Positions 9,257-19,946 are shown, numbered from the stretch's first letter. The stretch is 64,000 bases of DNA from Gordonia bronchialis DSM 43247 (GCF_000024785.1 NC_013441.1:2170001-2234000); one strand, 5' to 3'. Numbers and translations are program-made. Notes: generated by a model not told the origin, from the sequence alone.

Positions 9257-9408
9257 GGTCCTCGATTCTGTTCTGTACCTGCTGCATACGTGTCGTTGGT
9301 ACGGGATCTAGCTGTCGATCCGGATTCGCGAAGACTGATTCGCCGCGTTGTCGCCTCGCGATCGCCCAACCCGCCTCCCGAACGGGATTCATCGACCACA
9401 CTTGACCC

Positions 9409-10029
9409 ATGGCAGATCAGGAACAGAACAGGGCATCCGACGGCCGGCTTGCGGGCATCGTTCTCGCCGGCGGGCGGTCGCGTCGGATGGGGCAGGACAA
9501 AGCAGCACTCGACTGGGACGGCGAGCCGATGCTGGCCCGGATCGTCCGGGTCGCCGCGCAGCGCTGTGAGCCGATCCTGGTGGTCGCAGCGGAGTCGTCG
9601 TCGGCGTATCAGGGTCTTTTCGGCACCGGCGGACCGCAGGCGCAGTGGATCACCGACGAGGAGCCGGGCGCCGGACCGCTCGGTGGGCTCGTCGCGGGCC
9701 TGCGGGCCGCCGCGGCCGGGGGCGCCGAACTTGCCTTTGTCTGTGCCACCGACATGCCGTTGATCAGCGCCGAGCTGATCGACGAATTGCTCCGGGGGGT
9801 CACCCCGTCGGCGCAGGCGGTGATCGCGCACGACAGCCAGCGCGATCACCCGATGGCCGGGATCTATCGCACGGCCGCGGCCGAGGTCATCGCCGGGGTC
9901 GTCGCGACAGGGGAGCGCCGGATGACGGCCGCGCTCGATGCCCTGACCACCCACCGTGTCGCTGTCTCCGAGCCGGACTGGCTCGTGAACGTCAACGCAC
10001 CCGAGGACCTGCACCGCCTGCGCGTGTGA
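9409..10029 (+). CDS. mobA: Molybdenum cofactor guanylyltransferase
   Basis: Transfers GMP from GTP to molybdopterin to make the bis-MGD cofactor of the DMSO reductase family. The 206-residue nucleotidyltransferase has the signature LAGGRSRRMGQDKA (about 18-31), the ITDEEPGAGPLGGL loop, a CATDMPL metal site and the C-terminal NVNAPEDL. It is monocistronic between the low-GC patch and valS. No other molybdenum cofactor gene is in the window. A start at ATG 9409 leaves about 14 residues before the conserved domain. Confidence 0.93.
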   Translation: MADQEQNRASDGRLAGIVLAGGRSRRMGQDKAALDWDGEPMLARIVRVAAQRCEPILVVAAESSSAYQGLFGTGGPQAQWITDEEPGAGPLGGLVAGLRAAAAGGAELAFVCATDMPLISAELIDELLRGVTPSAQAVIAHDSQRDHPMAGIYRTAAAEVIAGVVATGERRMTAALDALTTHRVAVSEPDWLVNVNAPEDLHRLRV

Positions 10030-10084
10030 GGCGGTGTGGGCGCCCGTTCACCCGCGGTCCGGCGACCGGTGAGCGACAAATAGA

Positions 10085-12739
10085 ATGGCGGTCGTGACGC
10101 GACCCGACCCGACATCCGATCTGCCCAAGTCCTGGGATCCCGCCGAGCACGAGGCGCGGCTCTATCAGGGCTGGGTGGATGCCGGTTACTTCACCGCCGA
10201 CGCCGAGAGCGACAAGCCCGCGTTCTCCATTGTGATCCCGCCGCCCAACGTCAACGGGTCCCTGCACATGGGCCACGCCTACGAGCACGTGCTCATGGAC
10301 GCGTTGTCCCGGCGCCGCCGGATGCAGGGGTACGAGGTCTTGTGGTTGCCCGGCATGGACCACGCGGCCATCGCCATGCAGACGATGGTCGAACGCAAAC
10401 TGGCCGACGAGGGCAAGACCCGGGACGACCTCGGTCGAGAGGCGTTCATCGAGCGGGTGTGGGCGGAGAAGGCCGAGATCGGTGGCAACATCGGCGAGCA
10501 GATGCGACGACTCGGCGACGGCGTCGACTGGAGCCGCGAACGATTCACCATGGACGAGGGCCTGTCCCGCGCGGTGCAGACCGTCTTCAAGAAGATGTTC
10601 GACGACGGGTTGATCTACCGTGCCGAACGGCTGGTGAACTGGTCTCCGGTTCTCAAGACCGCGGTCAGCGACATCGAGGTCAACTACGCCGATGTGGAGG
10701 GTGAACTCGTCAGCTTCCGCTACGGATCGCTCGACGACGACGAGCCGCACATCGTGGTCGCCACCACCCGGATGGAGACGATGCTCGGCGATACGGCGAT
10801 CGCCGTTCACCCCGACGACGAGCGCTACGCACATCTGATCGGCACCGAACTCGACCATCCCTTCGTCGACCGGACCATCCCGATCATTGCCGACGACTAC
10901 GTCGATCCCGAATTCGGTACCGGCGCAGTCAAGATCACGCCCGCACACGATCCCAATGACTTCGCGATCGGGCAGCGGCACAACCTCGAGATGCCGACCA
11001 TCATGGACGAGTCGGCCCGGATCTCCGGTACCGGAACACAATTCGACGGGATGGATCGGTTCGAGGCGCGCGTCAAGATTCGGGAAACCCTCGCCGAGCA
11101 GGGCCGCATCGTCAAGGAGGTGCGGCCATATCTGCACAGCGTCGGGCATTCCGAGCGCACCGGCGAACCGATCGAGCCGCGACTGTCGATGCAGTGGTGG
11201 GTGAAGGTCGAATCGCTCGCCAAGGCCTCCGGCGACGCGGTCCGCGCGGGCGACACCGTCATTCATCCCACGTCGATGGAGCCGCGGTTCTTCGCGTGGG
11301 TCGACGACATGCACGACTGGTGCATCTCCCGGCAACTGTGGTGGGGTCACCGCATCCCGATCTGGTACGGACCCGACGGTGAGATCGTGTGCACCGGGCC
11401 CGACGAGCAGGCCCCCGACGGCTATGTGCAGGAAACCGATGTCCTCGACACCTGGTTCTCGTCGGGGTTGTGGCCGTTCTCCACGCTCGGCTGGCCGGAT
11501 CAGACCGCCGATCTCGAGAAGTTCTATCCCACTTCGGTTCTCGTCACCGGATACGACATTCTGTTCTTCTGGGTGGCGCGCATGATGATGTTCGGTACCT
11601 ACGTCGGAAACGATCTAGGACCCGATGCCAAGGTGCCCTTCGGCAACCTCTTCCTGCACGGACTGGTCCGCGACGAGCACGGCCGCAAGATGAGCAAGTC
11701 CAAGGGCAACGGCATCGATCCGCTGGACTGGGTCCAGCGATTCGGCGCGGATGCCCTGCGTTTCACCCTGGCTCGTGGCGCCAACCCGGGCAGCGACATC
11801 TCGGTGGGCGAGGACCATGCCTCGTCGTCGCGCAATTTCGCCACGAAGCTGTTCAATGCCACCAAGTTCGCGCTGATGAACGGTGCACGGGTGGGCGATC
11901 TCCCGTCCGCCGACGAACTGACCGCGGTCGACCGCTGGATCCTGGGCCGACTCGATGAGGTGCTGGCCGAGGTCGACGCCGGCTTCGAGTCCTACGAGTT
12001 CTCCAAGGCATGTGAGTCGCTCTACCACTTCGCCTGGGACGAGGTGTGTGACTGGTACCTCGAGCTGGCCAAGGTGCAATTCGCCGAGGGTGACGAAAAG
12101 CGCTCGGAGACAACGCGCCTGGTTCTGGGTGCAGTTCTCGACCCGCTCTTGCGGGCGTTGTCGCCGGTGATGCCGTTCGTCACCGAGGTGCTGTGGAAGG
12201 CGCTCACCGGTGGCCCGTCGCTGGTCGTGGCGGACTGGCCCGCGGTGTCCGCACGCGTGGGCGACGAGCAGGCGACGGCCGTCGTCGACGATCTGCAACG
12301 GCTGATCACCGAGATCCGCCGCTTCCGTAGCGATCAGGGATTGCAGCCCGGCCAGCGCGTGGCGGCCACCTTCGAGCAGCTCGAGGACTCGGGGCTCGGG
12401 GAGATGCTGCCCTACGTCCGGTCGCTGGCCCGGCTCAACGCGCCCGACGACGGATTCTCGACGACCGCCACCATCGAGGTCCGCCTGCGCCGGGCGACGG
12501 TCACCGTCGCCATCGACACCTCCGGCACCGTCGACGTCGAGGCCGAACGCAAACGGTTGACCAAGGACCTTGCGGCCGCCGAGAAGGAACTGTCCTCCAC
12601 CACAGCCAAACTCGGTAATGAGCAGTTCCTGTCGAAGGCACCCGAGCAGGTGGTTGCCAAGATCACCGAACGCCAACGCGTCGCGACCGAAGAAGTGGAA
12701 CGGCTGCGCAAGCGGCTGGCGGACATGGGTGACGCGTGA
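10085..12739 (+). CDS. valS: Valyl-tRNA synthetase
   Basis: Class I aminoacyl-tRNA synthetase, 884 residues, charging tRNA-Val and editing Thr-tRNA. Seen: HMGH at 61-64 within [13 protein letters not shown], the editing domain (CP1) with [21 protein letters not shown] at 535-539, the anticodon-binding domain, and a C-terminal coiled coil (about 815-884) that contacts tRNA. The start is ATG 10085 or GTG 10094; there is no clear Shine-Dalgarno. The stop overlaps the folC start (GTGA), so valS and folC are translationally coupled, as I recall in mycobacteria. Confidence 0.97.
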   Translation: MAVVTRPDPTSDLPKSWDPAEHEARLYQGWVDAGYFTADAESDKPAFSIVIPPPNVNGSLHMGHAYEHVLMDALSRRRRMQGYEVLWLPGMDHAAIAMQTMVERKLADEGKTRDDLGREAFIERVWAEKAEIGGNIGEQMRRLGDGVDWSRERFTMDEGLSRAVQTVFKKMFDDGLIYRAERLVNWSPVLKTAVSDIEVNYADVEGELVSFRYGSLDDDEPHIVVATTRMETMLGDTAIAVHPDDERYAHLIGTELDHPFVDRTIPIIADDYVDPEFGTGAVKITPAHDPNDFAIGQRHNLEMPTIMDESARISGTGTQFDGMDRFEARVKIRETLAEQGRIVKEVRPYLHSVGHSERTGEPIEPRLSMQWWVKVESLAKASGDAVRAGDTVIHPTSMEPRFFAWVDDMHDWCISRQLWWGHRIPIWYGPDGEIVCTGPDEQAPDGYVQETDVLDTWFSSGLWPFSTLGWPDQTADLEKFYPTSVLVTGYDILFFWVARMMMFGTYVGNDLGPDAKVPFGNLFLHGLVRDEHGRKMSKSKGNGIDPLDWVQRFGADALRFTLARGANPGSDISVGEDHASSSRNFATKLFNATKFALMNGARVGDLPSADELTAVDRWILGRLDEVLAEVDAGFESYEFSKACESLYHFAWDEVCDWYLELAKVQFAEGDEKRSETTRLVLGAVLDPLLRALSPVMPFVTEVLWKALTGGPSLVVADWPAVSARVGDEQATAVVDDLQRLITEIRRFRSDQGLQPGQRVAATFEQLEDSGLGEMLPYVRSLARLNAPDDGFSTTATIEVRLRRATVTVAIDTSGTVDVEAERKRLTKDLAAAEKELSSTTAKLGNEQFLSKAPEQVVAKITERQRVATEEVERLRKRLADMGDA

Positions 12740-14262
12740 GTGACGAGACCGAGTCCGGTTGGCCCGAGGAGGATCCCGCGATAAGCGGTGACCCGCTGGG
12801 GTTGTCGGCCCTGTTCGACGACGAGGAGGGATCGGCCGAGGACAAGGTCGTCGCGGACGTGCCGACCGCGGACTCCGTGGAGGATCTCGCCGAACTCGCC
12901 GAGGTGGAGGCCGATCTCGACACCCGCTGGCCCGAGACGAAGATCGAGCCGTCGCTGACCCGGATCTCCACCCTGATGGATCTGCTCGGTTCTCCTCAGC
13001 ACGGCTATCCGGTCATCCACGTCGCGGGCACCAACGGCAAGACGTCGGTGACCCGGATGATCGACGCCCTCCTGGTGGCGCTGCATCGGCGTACCGGCCG
13101 CATCACCAGCCCGCACCTGCAGCGGGTCACCGAACGGATCTCGTTGGACGGCAAGCCGATTCCGGCGCGAACCTATGTCGACACCTATCGGGAGCTGGAG
13201 CCTTACATCACGATGGTGGACGACTCGTCCACGGCTGCCGGCGGCCCCCGGATGAGCAAGTTCGAGGTACTCACCGCGATGGCCTACGCCGTATTCGCCG
13301 AGGCCCCGGTGGACGTTGCGGTTGTCGAGACCGGGATGGGGGGCCGCTGGGATGCGACCAACGTGGTGGACTCGGCGGTGGCGGTCATCACCCCCATCGC
13401 GATGGATCACGCCGACTATCTTGGCGACACCTTGACGGCGATCGCGGGGGAGAAGGCGGGCATCATCAAGGCTGCCGACCCCGACGCGCTGGTGCCGGTG
13501 GACCCCATCACCGTCATCGCCCCGCAGGACCCGGAGGTGATGGATGTGCTTCTTCGTGCCACCGTTGACGCCGGAACCGTTGTGGCACGCGCGGGTTCGG
13601 AGTTCACGGTGCTCGAGTCGGTGACGGCTGTCGGCGGGCAGATGCTCACCCTCCGCGGACTCGGTGGCGTCTACGACGAGGTGTTCCTGCCGCTGCACGG
13701 CGCGCATCAGGCGGGCAACGCCGCGCTCGCACTGGCGGCGGTCGAGGCGTTCTTCGGCGCGGGTGCTCAGCGTCAGCTCGACATCGACGCGGTACGAGCC
13801 GGATTCGCCGAGGCTGCCTCACCGGGGCGGCTCGAACGACTGCGCAGCGCGCCGACGGTGTTCGCCGACGCCGCGCACAATCCGCACGGCGCAACGGCTC
13901 TCGCGCAGGCGCTCGTCGAGGAGTTCGACTTCCGTCGGCTCGTCGGCGTCGTCGGGGTCCTCGGGGACAAGGATGCACGCGGTCTGCTCGAGGCGCTCGA
14001 ACCCGTTTTCGACGTGGTGGTGCTGACCAACAACGGATCGCCGCGCGCGCTGGACACGTCCACACTCGCCGACTACGCGACCGAGATCTTCGGTGAGGAG
14101 CGCGTGGTGGTGAAGCCGTTCCTGCCGGACGCGGTCGAGGCTGCCATCGCACTGGCCGAGGAAGTGGACGGCGAGCCGGTGTCCGGGGCCGGGGTGGTGA
14201 TCACCGGCTCGGTGGTGACCGCCGGTGCCGCGCGCACCCTGTTCGGGAAGGAACCGCGGTGA
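12736..14262 (+). CDS. folC: Folylpolyglutamate synthase / dihydrofolate synthase
   Basis: ATP-dependent Mur-ligase-like enzyme that adds glutamate to dihydropteroate and to folates. The 508-residue product begins with an acidic tail of about 60 residues typical of actinobacterial FolC. Next come [21 protein letters not shown], the P-loop AGTNGKTS (about 97-104), the Mur-type [13 protein letters not shown] and the C-terminal [11 protein letters not shown] 12736 overlaps the valS stop by 4 nt, and its own stop overlaps the next start. The set valS-folC-DUF4233 forms one operon. Confidence 0.96.
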   Translation: MSDETESGWPEEDPAISGDPLGLSALFDDEEGSAEDKVVADVPTADSVEDLAELAEVEADLDTRWPETKIEPSLTRISTLMDLLGSPQHGYPVIHVAGTNGKTSVTRMIDALLVALHRRTGRITSPHLQRVTERISLDGKPIPARTYVDTYRELEPYITMVDDSSTAAGGPRMSKFEVLTAMAYAVFAEAPVDVAVVETGMGGRWDATNVVDSAVAVITPIAMDHADYLGDTLTAIAGEKAGIIKAADPDALVPVDPITVIAPQDPEVMDVLLRATVDAGTVVARAGSEFTVLESVTAVGGQMLTLRGLGGVYDEVFLPLHGAHQAGNAALALAAVEAFFGAGAQRQLDIDAVRAGFAEAASPGRLERLRSAPTVFADAAHNPHGATALAQALVEEFDFRRLVGVVGVLGDKDARGLLEALEPVFDVVVLTNNGSPRALDTSTLADYATEIFGEERVVVKPFLPDAVEAAIALAEEVDGEPVSGAGVVITGSVVTAGAARTLFGKEPR

Positions 14263-14672
14263 GTGAGGGAGCCGTCGAACCGCAGAGGTTCACGCCGCCG
14301 ACCAACGATCCCTGGAAGGGGCTGCGGGGGGTGATGGCCGGGACGCTGATCCTGGAGGTCATCGTGATGATCCTGACGTTCCCGATCGTCGCCCGGATCG
14401 CCGGTGGACTGACCTGGGTGTCGGGCATCTATCTCGCGGCCGTCACGGTGGCGTTGATCCTGGCGGCCGGAATGCAGGGCCGCCGCCACGCACTGACGAT
14501 CGACCTCGCGCTGCAGTTCGCGGTGATCGCCGGTGGTGTCTTCCACTGGTCCATCGCCGTCGTCGGCCTGCTGTTCATGTGTGTCTGGATCTACATCCGC
14601 TACGTGAAAGTCGACGTCGAGCGCCGGATCGAACGGGGGCTGCTGCCGGGGCAGGAGCCGATCACCGACTGA
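14259..14672 (+). CDS. DUF4233 membrane protein
   Basis: A 137-residue integral membrane protein with about four hydrophobic segments (around 25-45, 50-70, 85-100 and 105-125) and a charged C-terminus (VDVERRIERG). The N-terminus FTPPTNDPWKGLRGVMAGTL matches the actinobacterial DUF4233 family, which I recall directly after folC in mycobacteria. It starts at GTG 14259, overlapping the folC stop by 4 nt. The function is unknown; conserved coupling to folC suggests a link to folate metabolism or transport, but that is inference. Confidence 0.85.
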   Translation: MSEGAVEPQRFTPPTNDPWKGLRGVMAGTLILEVIVMILTFPIVARIAGGLTWVSGIYLAAVTVALILAAGMQGRRHALTIDLALQFAVIAGGVFHWSIAVVGLLFMCVWIYIRYVKVDVERRIERGLLPGQEPITD

Positions 14673-14876
14673 ATCTCCGGGGGCTTCGCGATCGCATCTG
14701 ATGATCTTCACCCGCCACAACTCCTGTTGTCGGAACGTTATCGAGGAGACTTCCCTCGGGAAGCCATTGCTGTGAGAATGACGCGAGCCAGGGGGCCCGT
14801 CACTGTGGGGGGTGGGATGCTCCCCGGATCACAGCCCGATGCGCATCACTGTCGGACGTGCAATGTCGAAGTCAAC

Positions 14877-15353
14877 GTGAGGAACTACGTGCCGTTCACC
14901 CTTTCCGGTTTCCATTCGACCCGACGCCGGCGCCGAACCGGTCGGATCTCGACCGTCGCGGTGGCCCCGGCCATCGCAGCCGTCGCAGTCGCAGCCGCGC
15001 TGGGCGCCGGTACTGCTGCGGCAGCCCCCGTGAAGCCGGCGACCCCGCAGATCGACATCCCTACCGCGGACTCCCCGATGCCGGCCGGTCCCGGCGAGTT
15101 CAGCTACATCGCAACACATGCGGTGACCAAACGAGCGGCCGGGATGAAGGTGCCCGAGGCGATCGCGTCGCTGCCCGTACCGGCCCAGTACCGGCCGGCC
15201 AATCTCGCGCTGGCCCAGCAGTTCGATCTCGCGCTCGCCGGGGCGCTTGCCTCGCCGGGCGGGTGTCTGCAGATCGTCGTCGACCCGCGGGCACGCAGCG
15301 GCAGCCTGTTCAACTACGGATTCTTCCCGGTCTCCGGTGAGTACTGCCCCTGA
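14877..15353 (+). CDS. Small secreted protein, unknown function
   Basis: A 158-residue protein with an Arg-rich n-region (STRRRRRTGR), a long Ala/Val hydrophobic core and a signal-peptidase-like site near AAAA-AP. The mature part (about 105 residues) is Pro/Ala-rich at first, then helical (LPVPAQYRPANLALAQQFDLAL). It ends with two cysteines (GGCLQIV and GEYCP) that could form a disulfide outside the cell. The start is GTG 14877; the frame continues upstream to 14727, but that part lacks a translation signal. It is a single gene between DUF4233 and ndk. I recognise no family. Confidence 0.65.
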   Translation: MRNYVPFTLSGFHSTRRRRRTGRISTVAVAPAIAAVAVAAALGAGTAAAAPVKPATPQIDIPTADSPMPAGPGEFSYIATHAVTKRAAGMKVPEAIASLPVPAQYRPANLALAQQFDLALAGALASPGGCLQIVVDPRARSGSLFNYGFFPVSGEYCP

Positions 15354-15397
15354 GCCGAGGGCGCGTGCCGTCGGTGGCACCGATCACCGTTTAAGGT

Positions 15398-15820
15398 GTG
15401 ACCGTGACTGAACGTACTCTCGTCCTCATCAAGCCCGACGGTGTCGCTCGCGCCCTGGTCGGCGACATCATCAGCCGTATCGAGCGCAAGGGCCTGTCGC
15501 TCGTCGCGCTCGAACTGAAGACCGTCAGCGATGAGGTCGCCCGCGGCCACTACGCCGAACACGAGGGCAAACCCTTCTATCCGTCGCTGCTGGAGTTCAT
15601 CACCTCCGGTCCGCTGGTGGCCGCGGTTCTCGAAGGGCCGCGTGCCGTCGCGGCCTTTCGGCAGATCGCCGGTGGAACCGATCCGGTGGAGAAGGCAGTG
15701 CCCGGAACGATCCGCGGTGACTTTGCGCTGAGCACCCAGAACAACCTGGTGCACGGCTCGGACTCGCCCGAATCCGCGGAGCGTGAGATCGCCCTCTGGT
15801 TCCCCGGCCTCACCGCCTGA
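15398..15820 (+). CDS. ndk: Nucleoside diphosphate kinase
   Basis: Balances NTP and dNTP pools by phosphate transfer through a phospho-His intermediate. The 140-residue product has [13 protein letters not shown] at the N-terminus, the Kpn-loop region with [17 protein letters not shown], and the active-site [16 protein letters not shown] with the catalytic His at about 119. The length is normal for the family. GTG 15398 follows taagg at short distance; GTG 15404 is an equally plausible start and would remove two residues. Transcribed ahead of rne but separated from it by a long leader. Confidence 0.96.
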   Translation: MTVTERTLVLIKPDGVARALVGDIISRIERKGLSLVALELKTVSDEVARGHYAEHEGKPFYPSLLEFITSGPLVAAVLEGPRAVAAFRQIAGGTDPVEKAVPGTIRGDFALSTQNNLVHGSDSPESAEREIALWFPGLTA

Positions 15821-15910
15821 TTTCCGCGTCCGACCCGCCCGTCCTCCTCGAATCCCCGACGTGATGGCAGGCCCTCGCGGTCTGCCGGTCGGGCGCAAAC
15901 AGCCCGTAGT

Positions 15911-15949
15911 TTGCGGCTATCGGTTCGCGGTGTGGGATACTTGCACAGT
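15911..15949 (+). promoter_or_regulatory. Candidate rne promoter and long 5' leader
   Basis: The gap 15821-16292 (472 nt) has no supported gene. It contains TTGCGG (15911-15916) upstream of two -10 candidates, GATACT (15936-15941) and CACAGT (15944-15949). The second lies in a GCACAGTTGTC block resembling the elements before sepIVA, rpsP and rplS. Either choice gives a leader of over 300 nt before rne. Long leaders are known for rne in E. coli, where they mediate autoregulation. Confidence 0.4.
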
Positions 15950-16292
15950 TGTCGGCGACACACTTTGTCTCCGACGACGGACGATGACGCGCCCGGTATC
16001 GGCGCGGACCGGCAGATGAGTCCGCCGGACCTCGCCGGGCCCGACCAGATTGACCGGGCCACGCCGCCGTTGTTTGCTCGACGCGAACCGGTGGATGTGG
16101 AGAACCGGCCTCGCTGGCAGGCTGGATGGCGCGGTGCGGTCATCACCATGCAAGAGCGTCGAACGAGACGTCCGTGGACCCGGACCACCGCCGACGCACA
16201 GACCACACAACACCGGCCCATGGGCCGGGACACAGAGCAGACCCTCGCGTGGCCGCGTCAGCCCGACGCGCCCGGGGGTTCGAGGAGACTGA

Positions 16293-19200
16293 GTGACCGA
16301 CAACGGGTCGCCGGCTGACGCGAACGCAGCGTCAGGAGCGGCGGAAGAATTTCCCAGCAGACTTCGTGTGCACGCCCTGGCCAGGATCCTGGGCATGACC
16401 AGCCGCGAGGTGCTTGCGCATCTGGCTGAGTTGGGCGCGGAGATCCGCAGCGCACAATCGAGCGTCGACCGTGAACTCGCACAGGCGGTGGCCGACCGCG
16501 TGCGCCACCACGTGGAGGTCGACGACGCCTCCCTGGCCGCCGTCGACGCGACGTCCACCGAGACACCGCCAACGGCGCCTGAGACACCGACGACGGCGCC
16601 GGAAAGTGCACCGACGGCACCGGAAAGTGCACCGACGGCACCGGAAGATGCGCCGACGGCACCGGAAGATGCGCCGACGGCACCGGAAGATGCGCCGACA
16701 GCACTGGAAGATGCGCCGACGGCACCGGACCCGACACCTGAGACCGCAGTGACGGCCGCCGATCGCGGGCCCGAGACACCGAGTCTCTTCTCAGCGGCGT
16801 CGGCGCAGTACGACCATCCGATCGCCGGCGACGTTCCGGCACTGGCCGCGGGGCCTCTGTTCCTGCAGCCGCAGGCTCCTGAACCGAGTGCCGAGCGCAC
16901 CCGCGACACCTCGGCTCGTGCCGGAAGCGCAAGCTCCGACATTCAGGGCGGCGACACCAAGGGCGGCGAGGAGCAGAACGCCGACGACAACGGCGCCGAC
17001 GACACCGATGGTCACGACGACGCCGGCAAGGATTCGGGCGACGACACCGAGTCGAATCGCAACCGCAGGCGTCGTCGAGGCCGCCGCGGACGTGGCCGCG
17101 GTCGTGGTGAGCAGGGCGCCGACGATCAGGGTGCCGACGACGCCGACGAGCAGGCCGGCGGTGATCAGAATCGGGCCGACCAGAACAGGGCCGACCAGAA
17201 CGGGGCCGACACCGTCGACTCCGGCGAGGACACCGACGTCACGAGCGATGGCGGAAGCGACCCTGAGTCCGAGGATGAGAAGGACGCGGGAGAGTCGGGC
17301 GCCAGGAAGAAGGCCGGCCGGCCGTCGGGCAAGAAGGGTAAACGGTCCAAGAACAAGAAGGTCGCCGAGGAGGACGACGCCGGTACCGACGACTCCGACG
17401 CCGAGGACACCGGAGAGTCGGATGACGCCGAGGACTCCGACGCCGAAGCGGACGGGAACGGTGAGGGCTCGACGCGTCGTCGCCGCCGTCGCCGTCGTCG
17501 CAAGGGCGGTGCCGATGCCGAGGATGCGTCCCCCGACGATCCGCCGAACACAGTCGTGCACGAGCGGGAACCGCGTAGTAAACGAGTCCGTGACGAGGTC
17601 CAGGGGATTTCCGGATCCACCCGACTCGAGGCCAAACGCCAGCGTCGCCGGGACGGGCGGGATGCGGGGCGTCGCCGACCGCCGATCCTGACCGAATCCG
17701 AGTTCCTGGCCCGCCGCGAGGCCGTAGACCGCGTGATGGTGGTGCGTGAACGCGGCGCCAACAGCCGCATCGCACCCGGTACCGGCGACGACGGTCATGA
17801 GCACGCCACCCCGATCGAGGACTACACGCAGGTCGCCGTGCTCGAGGACGGCGTCCTCGTCGAACACTTCGTGACCACGGCGACCTCGTCGTCGATGGTC
17901 GGCAACATCTATCTCGGGCGGGTGCAGAACGTCCTGCCCGGGATGGAGGCCGCCTTCGTCGACATCGGGCGCGGACGCAACGGTGTGCTCTATGCCGGCG
18001 AGGTGAACTGGGATGCGGCCGGCCTCGACGGCGGTTCACGCAAGATCGAGCAGGCCCTCAAACCCGGCGACAATGTGCTCGTCCAGGTCAGCAAGGACCC
18101 GGTGGGCCACAAGGGTGCGCGTCTGACCACGCAGATCTCGCTGGCCGGCCGTTATCTCGTGTACGTGCCCGGCGGTTCGTCGACCGGAATCAGCCGCAAG
18201 CTGCCCGACGTCGAACGCAAACGCCTCAAGCAGATCCTGGCCAAGCTCGTGCCGGCCGACGCCGGCGTCATCATCCGGACCGCGTCCGAGGGTGTCAGCG
18301 CTGAGGAACTCGGCGCCGACATCGCGCGTCTGGAAGCCAAGTGGCGTTCTATCGACGAATCGGTCACCCAGGCCAAGAAGAACTCCGGTTCGGCCGGGCC
18401 AAAGGCGCTCTACGAGGAACCAGACCTGCTGGTTCGGGTGGTGCGTGACCTGTTCAACGAGGACTTCAAGAAACTCGTCGTCGAGGGTGCCAAGGCATGG
18501 AACCTCGTCGAGGGGTACGTCGGCTCCGTCGCGCCCGACCTGATGGATCGCGTTGAGAAGTTCGAGAAACCGCACGCCGATGCGCCGGATTCCTTTGTGG
18601 TGCACCGCATCGACGAGCAATTGGCGAAGGCGCTCGACCGCAAGGTGTGGCTGCCTTCGGGTGGCACGCTGATCATCGAGCACACCGAGGCGATGACGGT
18701 CGTCGACGTCAACACGGGCAAGTTCACCGGTTCGGGTGGCAACCTCGAGGAGACGGTGACCCGGAACAACCTCGAAGCGGCCGAGGAGATCGTGCGCCAG
18801 ATGCGGCTGCGCGACATCGGCGGCATGATCATCGTCGATTTCATCGACATGGTCCTCGAGTCCAACCGCGACCTGGTGCTGCGACGGCTCACCGAGGCGC
18901 TGGCCCGTGACCGGACTCGCCATCAGGTCTCCGAGGTGACTTCGCTGGGTCTGGTCCAGATGACGCGCAAGCGACTGGGTACGGGGCTGCTCGAGGCGTT
19001 CTCGACGACATGCACCACTTGCGGTGGACGCGGTGTCATCGTGCACGCCAACCCGGTGGAGGTGCGCTCCGAGGAGGCCGGACGCGTCGAAGGCGGTTCC
19101 AAGCGGTCGCGTCGCGGCAAACGGAAGCCCGAGGCCGCGCCCGAACACAAACCGGCACACCATCCCGCCGAGCACCCGATGTTCCGGGCGATGGCCGCGC

Positions 19201-19664
19201 ACTCCCACGACGACCCCGAACACGTCGCACACGACTCCGACGCGGCACCGGATTCCGCGGCGGAGGCATCGGATTCCGCGGCGGAGGCATCGGATTCCGC
19301 GGCGGAGGCATCGGATTCCGCGGCGGCGGCATCGGATTCGACGGCGGCGGCACCGGAATCCACGCCGAAGACACCCGAATCCACGCCGACGACACCGCCG
19401 TCGACGAGTGGACCCGCGGCCGAGGGCGACGGATCACCGCGGCGCCGTCGTCGTGTGGTCCGCCGGGCGGCATCGCCCACTGCGGCACCGGAACCGATGG
19501 TGCTCACCGCTGCGCCGGACGGACAGGGCGACGCCGCCCCGACCCCGGTCACGACATTCGGTCCGGTGTCACCGACCAGCGCCGAGTCGGCCGTGGCGGT
19601 CCGCAGACGGCCACGGCGCCGCTCCGCGGGACGACCGGCCGGTCCGCCGCCCGGCGAGCAGTGA
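16293..19664 (+). CDS. rne: Ribonuclease E/G with long disordered N- and C-terminal arms
   Basis: Main endoribonuclease for mRNA decay and rRNA maturation. The 1123-residue product has a winged-helix-like start (FPSRLRVHALARILGMTSREVLAHLAELGAE is the region about 15-45). An Ala/Pro/Glu repeat (about 100-150) and a long acidic Asp/Glu/Arg-rich arm (about 210-450) precede the catalytic core (about 480-940). The core has an S1 domain (GNIYLGRVQNVLPGMEAAF), the metal site VDVNTGKFTG, the second Asp in VDFIDMV, and the Zn-link CTTCGGRG. The C-terminal arm has Ala/Ser/Asp repeats. In actinobacteria the core sits mid-protein, as here. GTG 16293 follows gaggag. Confidence 0.96.
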   Translation: MTDNGSPADANAASGAAEEFPSRLRVHALARILGMTSREVLAHLAELGAEIRSAQSSVDRELAQAVADRVRHHVEVDDASLAAVDATSTETPPTAPETPTTAPESAPTAPESAPTAPEDAPTAPEDAPTAPEDAPTALEDAPTAPDPTPETAVTAADRGPETPSLFSAASAQYDHPIAGDVPALAAGPLFLQPQAPEPSAERTRDTSARAGSASSDIQGGDTKGGEEQNADDNGADDTDGHDDAGKDSGDDTESNRNRRRRRGRRGRGRGRGEQGADDQGADDADEQAGGDQNRADQNRADQNGADTVDSGEDTDVTSDGGSDPESEDEKDAGESGARKKAGRPSGKKGKRSKNKKVAEEDDAGTDDSDAEDTGESDDAEDSDAEADGNGEGSTRRRRRRRRRKGGADAEDASPDDPPNTVVHEREPRSKRVRDEVQGISGSTRLEAKRQRRRDGRDAGRRRPPILTESEFLARREAVDRVMVVRERGANSRIAPGTGDDGHEHATPIEDYTQVAVLEDGVLVEHFVTTATSSSMVGNIYLGRVQNVLPGMEAAFVDIGRGRNGVLYAGEVNWDAAGLDGGSRKIEQALKPGDNVLVQVSKDPVGHKGARLTTQISLAGRYLVYVPGGSSTGISRKLPDVERKRLKQILAKLVPADAGVIIRTASEGVSAEELGADIARLEAKWRSIDESVTQAKKNSGSAGPKALYEEPDLLVRVVRDLFNEDFKKLVVEGAKAWNLVEGYVGSVAPDLMDRVEKFEKPHADAPDSFVVHRIDEQLAKALDRKVWLPSGGTLIIEHTEAMTVVDVNTGKFTGSGGNLEETVTRNNLEAAEEIVRQMRLRDIGGMIIVDFIDMVLESNRDLVLRRLTEALARDRTRHQVSEVTSLGLVQMTRKRLGTGLLEAFSTTCTTCGGRGVIVHANPVEVRSEEAGRVEGGSKRSRRGKRKPEAAPEHKPAHHPAEHPMFRAMAAHSHDDPEHVAHDSDAAPDSAAEASDSAAEASDSAAEASDSAAAASDSTAAAPESTPKTPESTPTTPPSTSGPAAEGDGSPRRRRRVVRRAASPTAAPEPMVLTAAPDGQGDAAPTPVTTFGPVSPTSAESAVAVRRRPRRRSAGRPAGPPPGEQ
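16590..16730 (+). repeat. 21-nt in-frame tandem repeat in the rne N-terminal arm
   Basis: About 6.7 copies of a 21-nt unit encoding a seven-residue Pro/Thr/Ala/acidic repeat (APTAPES, then APTAPED). Copies 3-5 are identical and others differ by 1-3 bases, which points to recent slippage. Because the unit is a multiple of three, copy number can vary without breaking rne. Confidence 0.9.
19251..19355 (+). repeat. 21-nt in-frame tandem repeat in the rne C-terminal arm
   Basis: Five copies of a 21-nt unit encoding the repeat ASDSAAE. Copies 1-3 are identical and copies 4-5 diverge. It is distinct from the N-terminal repeat in sequence, though the period is the same. Confidence 0.9.
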
Positions 19665-19708
19665 CCACCCCGGGTGGGCCCGGGGAGATCACACCAGGTC
19701 GGGCGAGT

Positions 19709-19738
19709 TTGACCCGACGACGGACGGTCCCGTAATCT
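19709..19738 (+). promoter_or_regulatory. Promoter candidate for rplU-rpmA
   Basis: TTGACC (19709-19714) and TAATCT (19733-19738) with an 18-bp spacer form one of the clearest SigA-type promoters in the window. A start near 19745 would give a leader of about 230 nt before rplU. Confidence 0.6.
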
Positions 19739-19879
19739 TGCAAGGTCGCCTTCCGCGGAGGTTGTGCGCTGTGCGGGGTTCCGATCGTTCGGACACCACC
19801 CGACCAGCCGCGTGAACCACGTCGACAGGCATCTGGTGTGAACCGCCCGAATCCCCGGCGTACCGGCTGGGTGTTCTGC

Positions 19880-19946
19880 GGCCCGCGCCGGCACGAACAC
19901 CAGCACGACAACAGCACGCCCCGGCGCCACCCCGGCGCGGCGGGCC
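19880..19946 (+). promoter_or_regulatory. Structured leader hairpin upstream of rplU
   Basis: ggcccgcgccgg (19880-19891) pairs with ccggcg (19932-19937) and cgggcc (19941-19946), leaving a 3-nt bulge and a 40-nt loop. This is a 12-bp very GC-rich stem ending 28 nt before the rplU start. Its place fits a ribosomal-protein autoregulatory leader, but I cannot match it to a named family. The rest of the 310-nt gap 19665-19974 holds the promoter and nothing else I can support. Confidence 0.45.
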
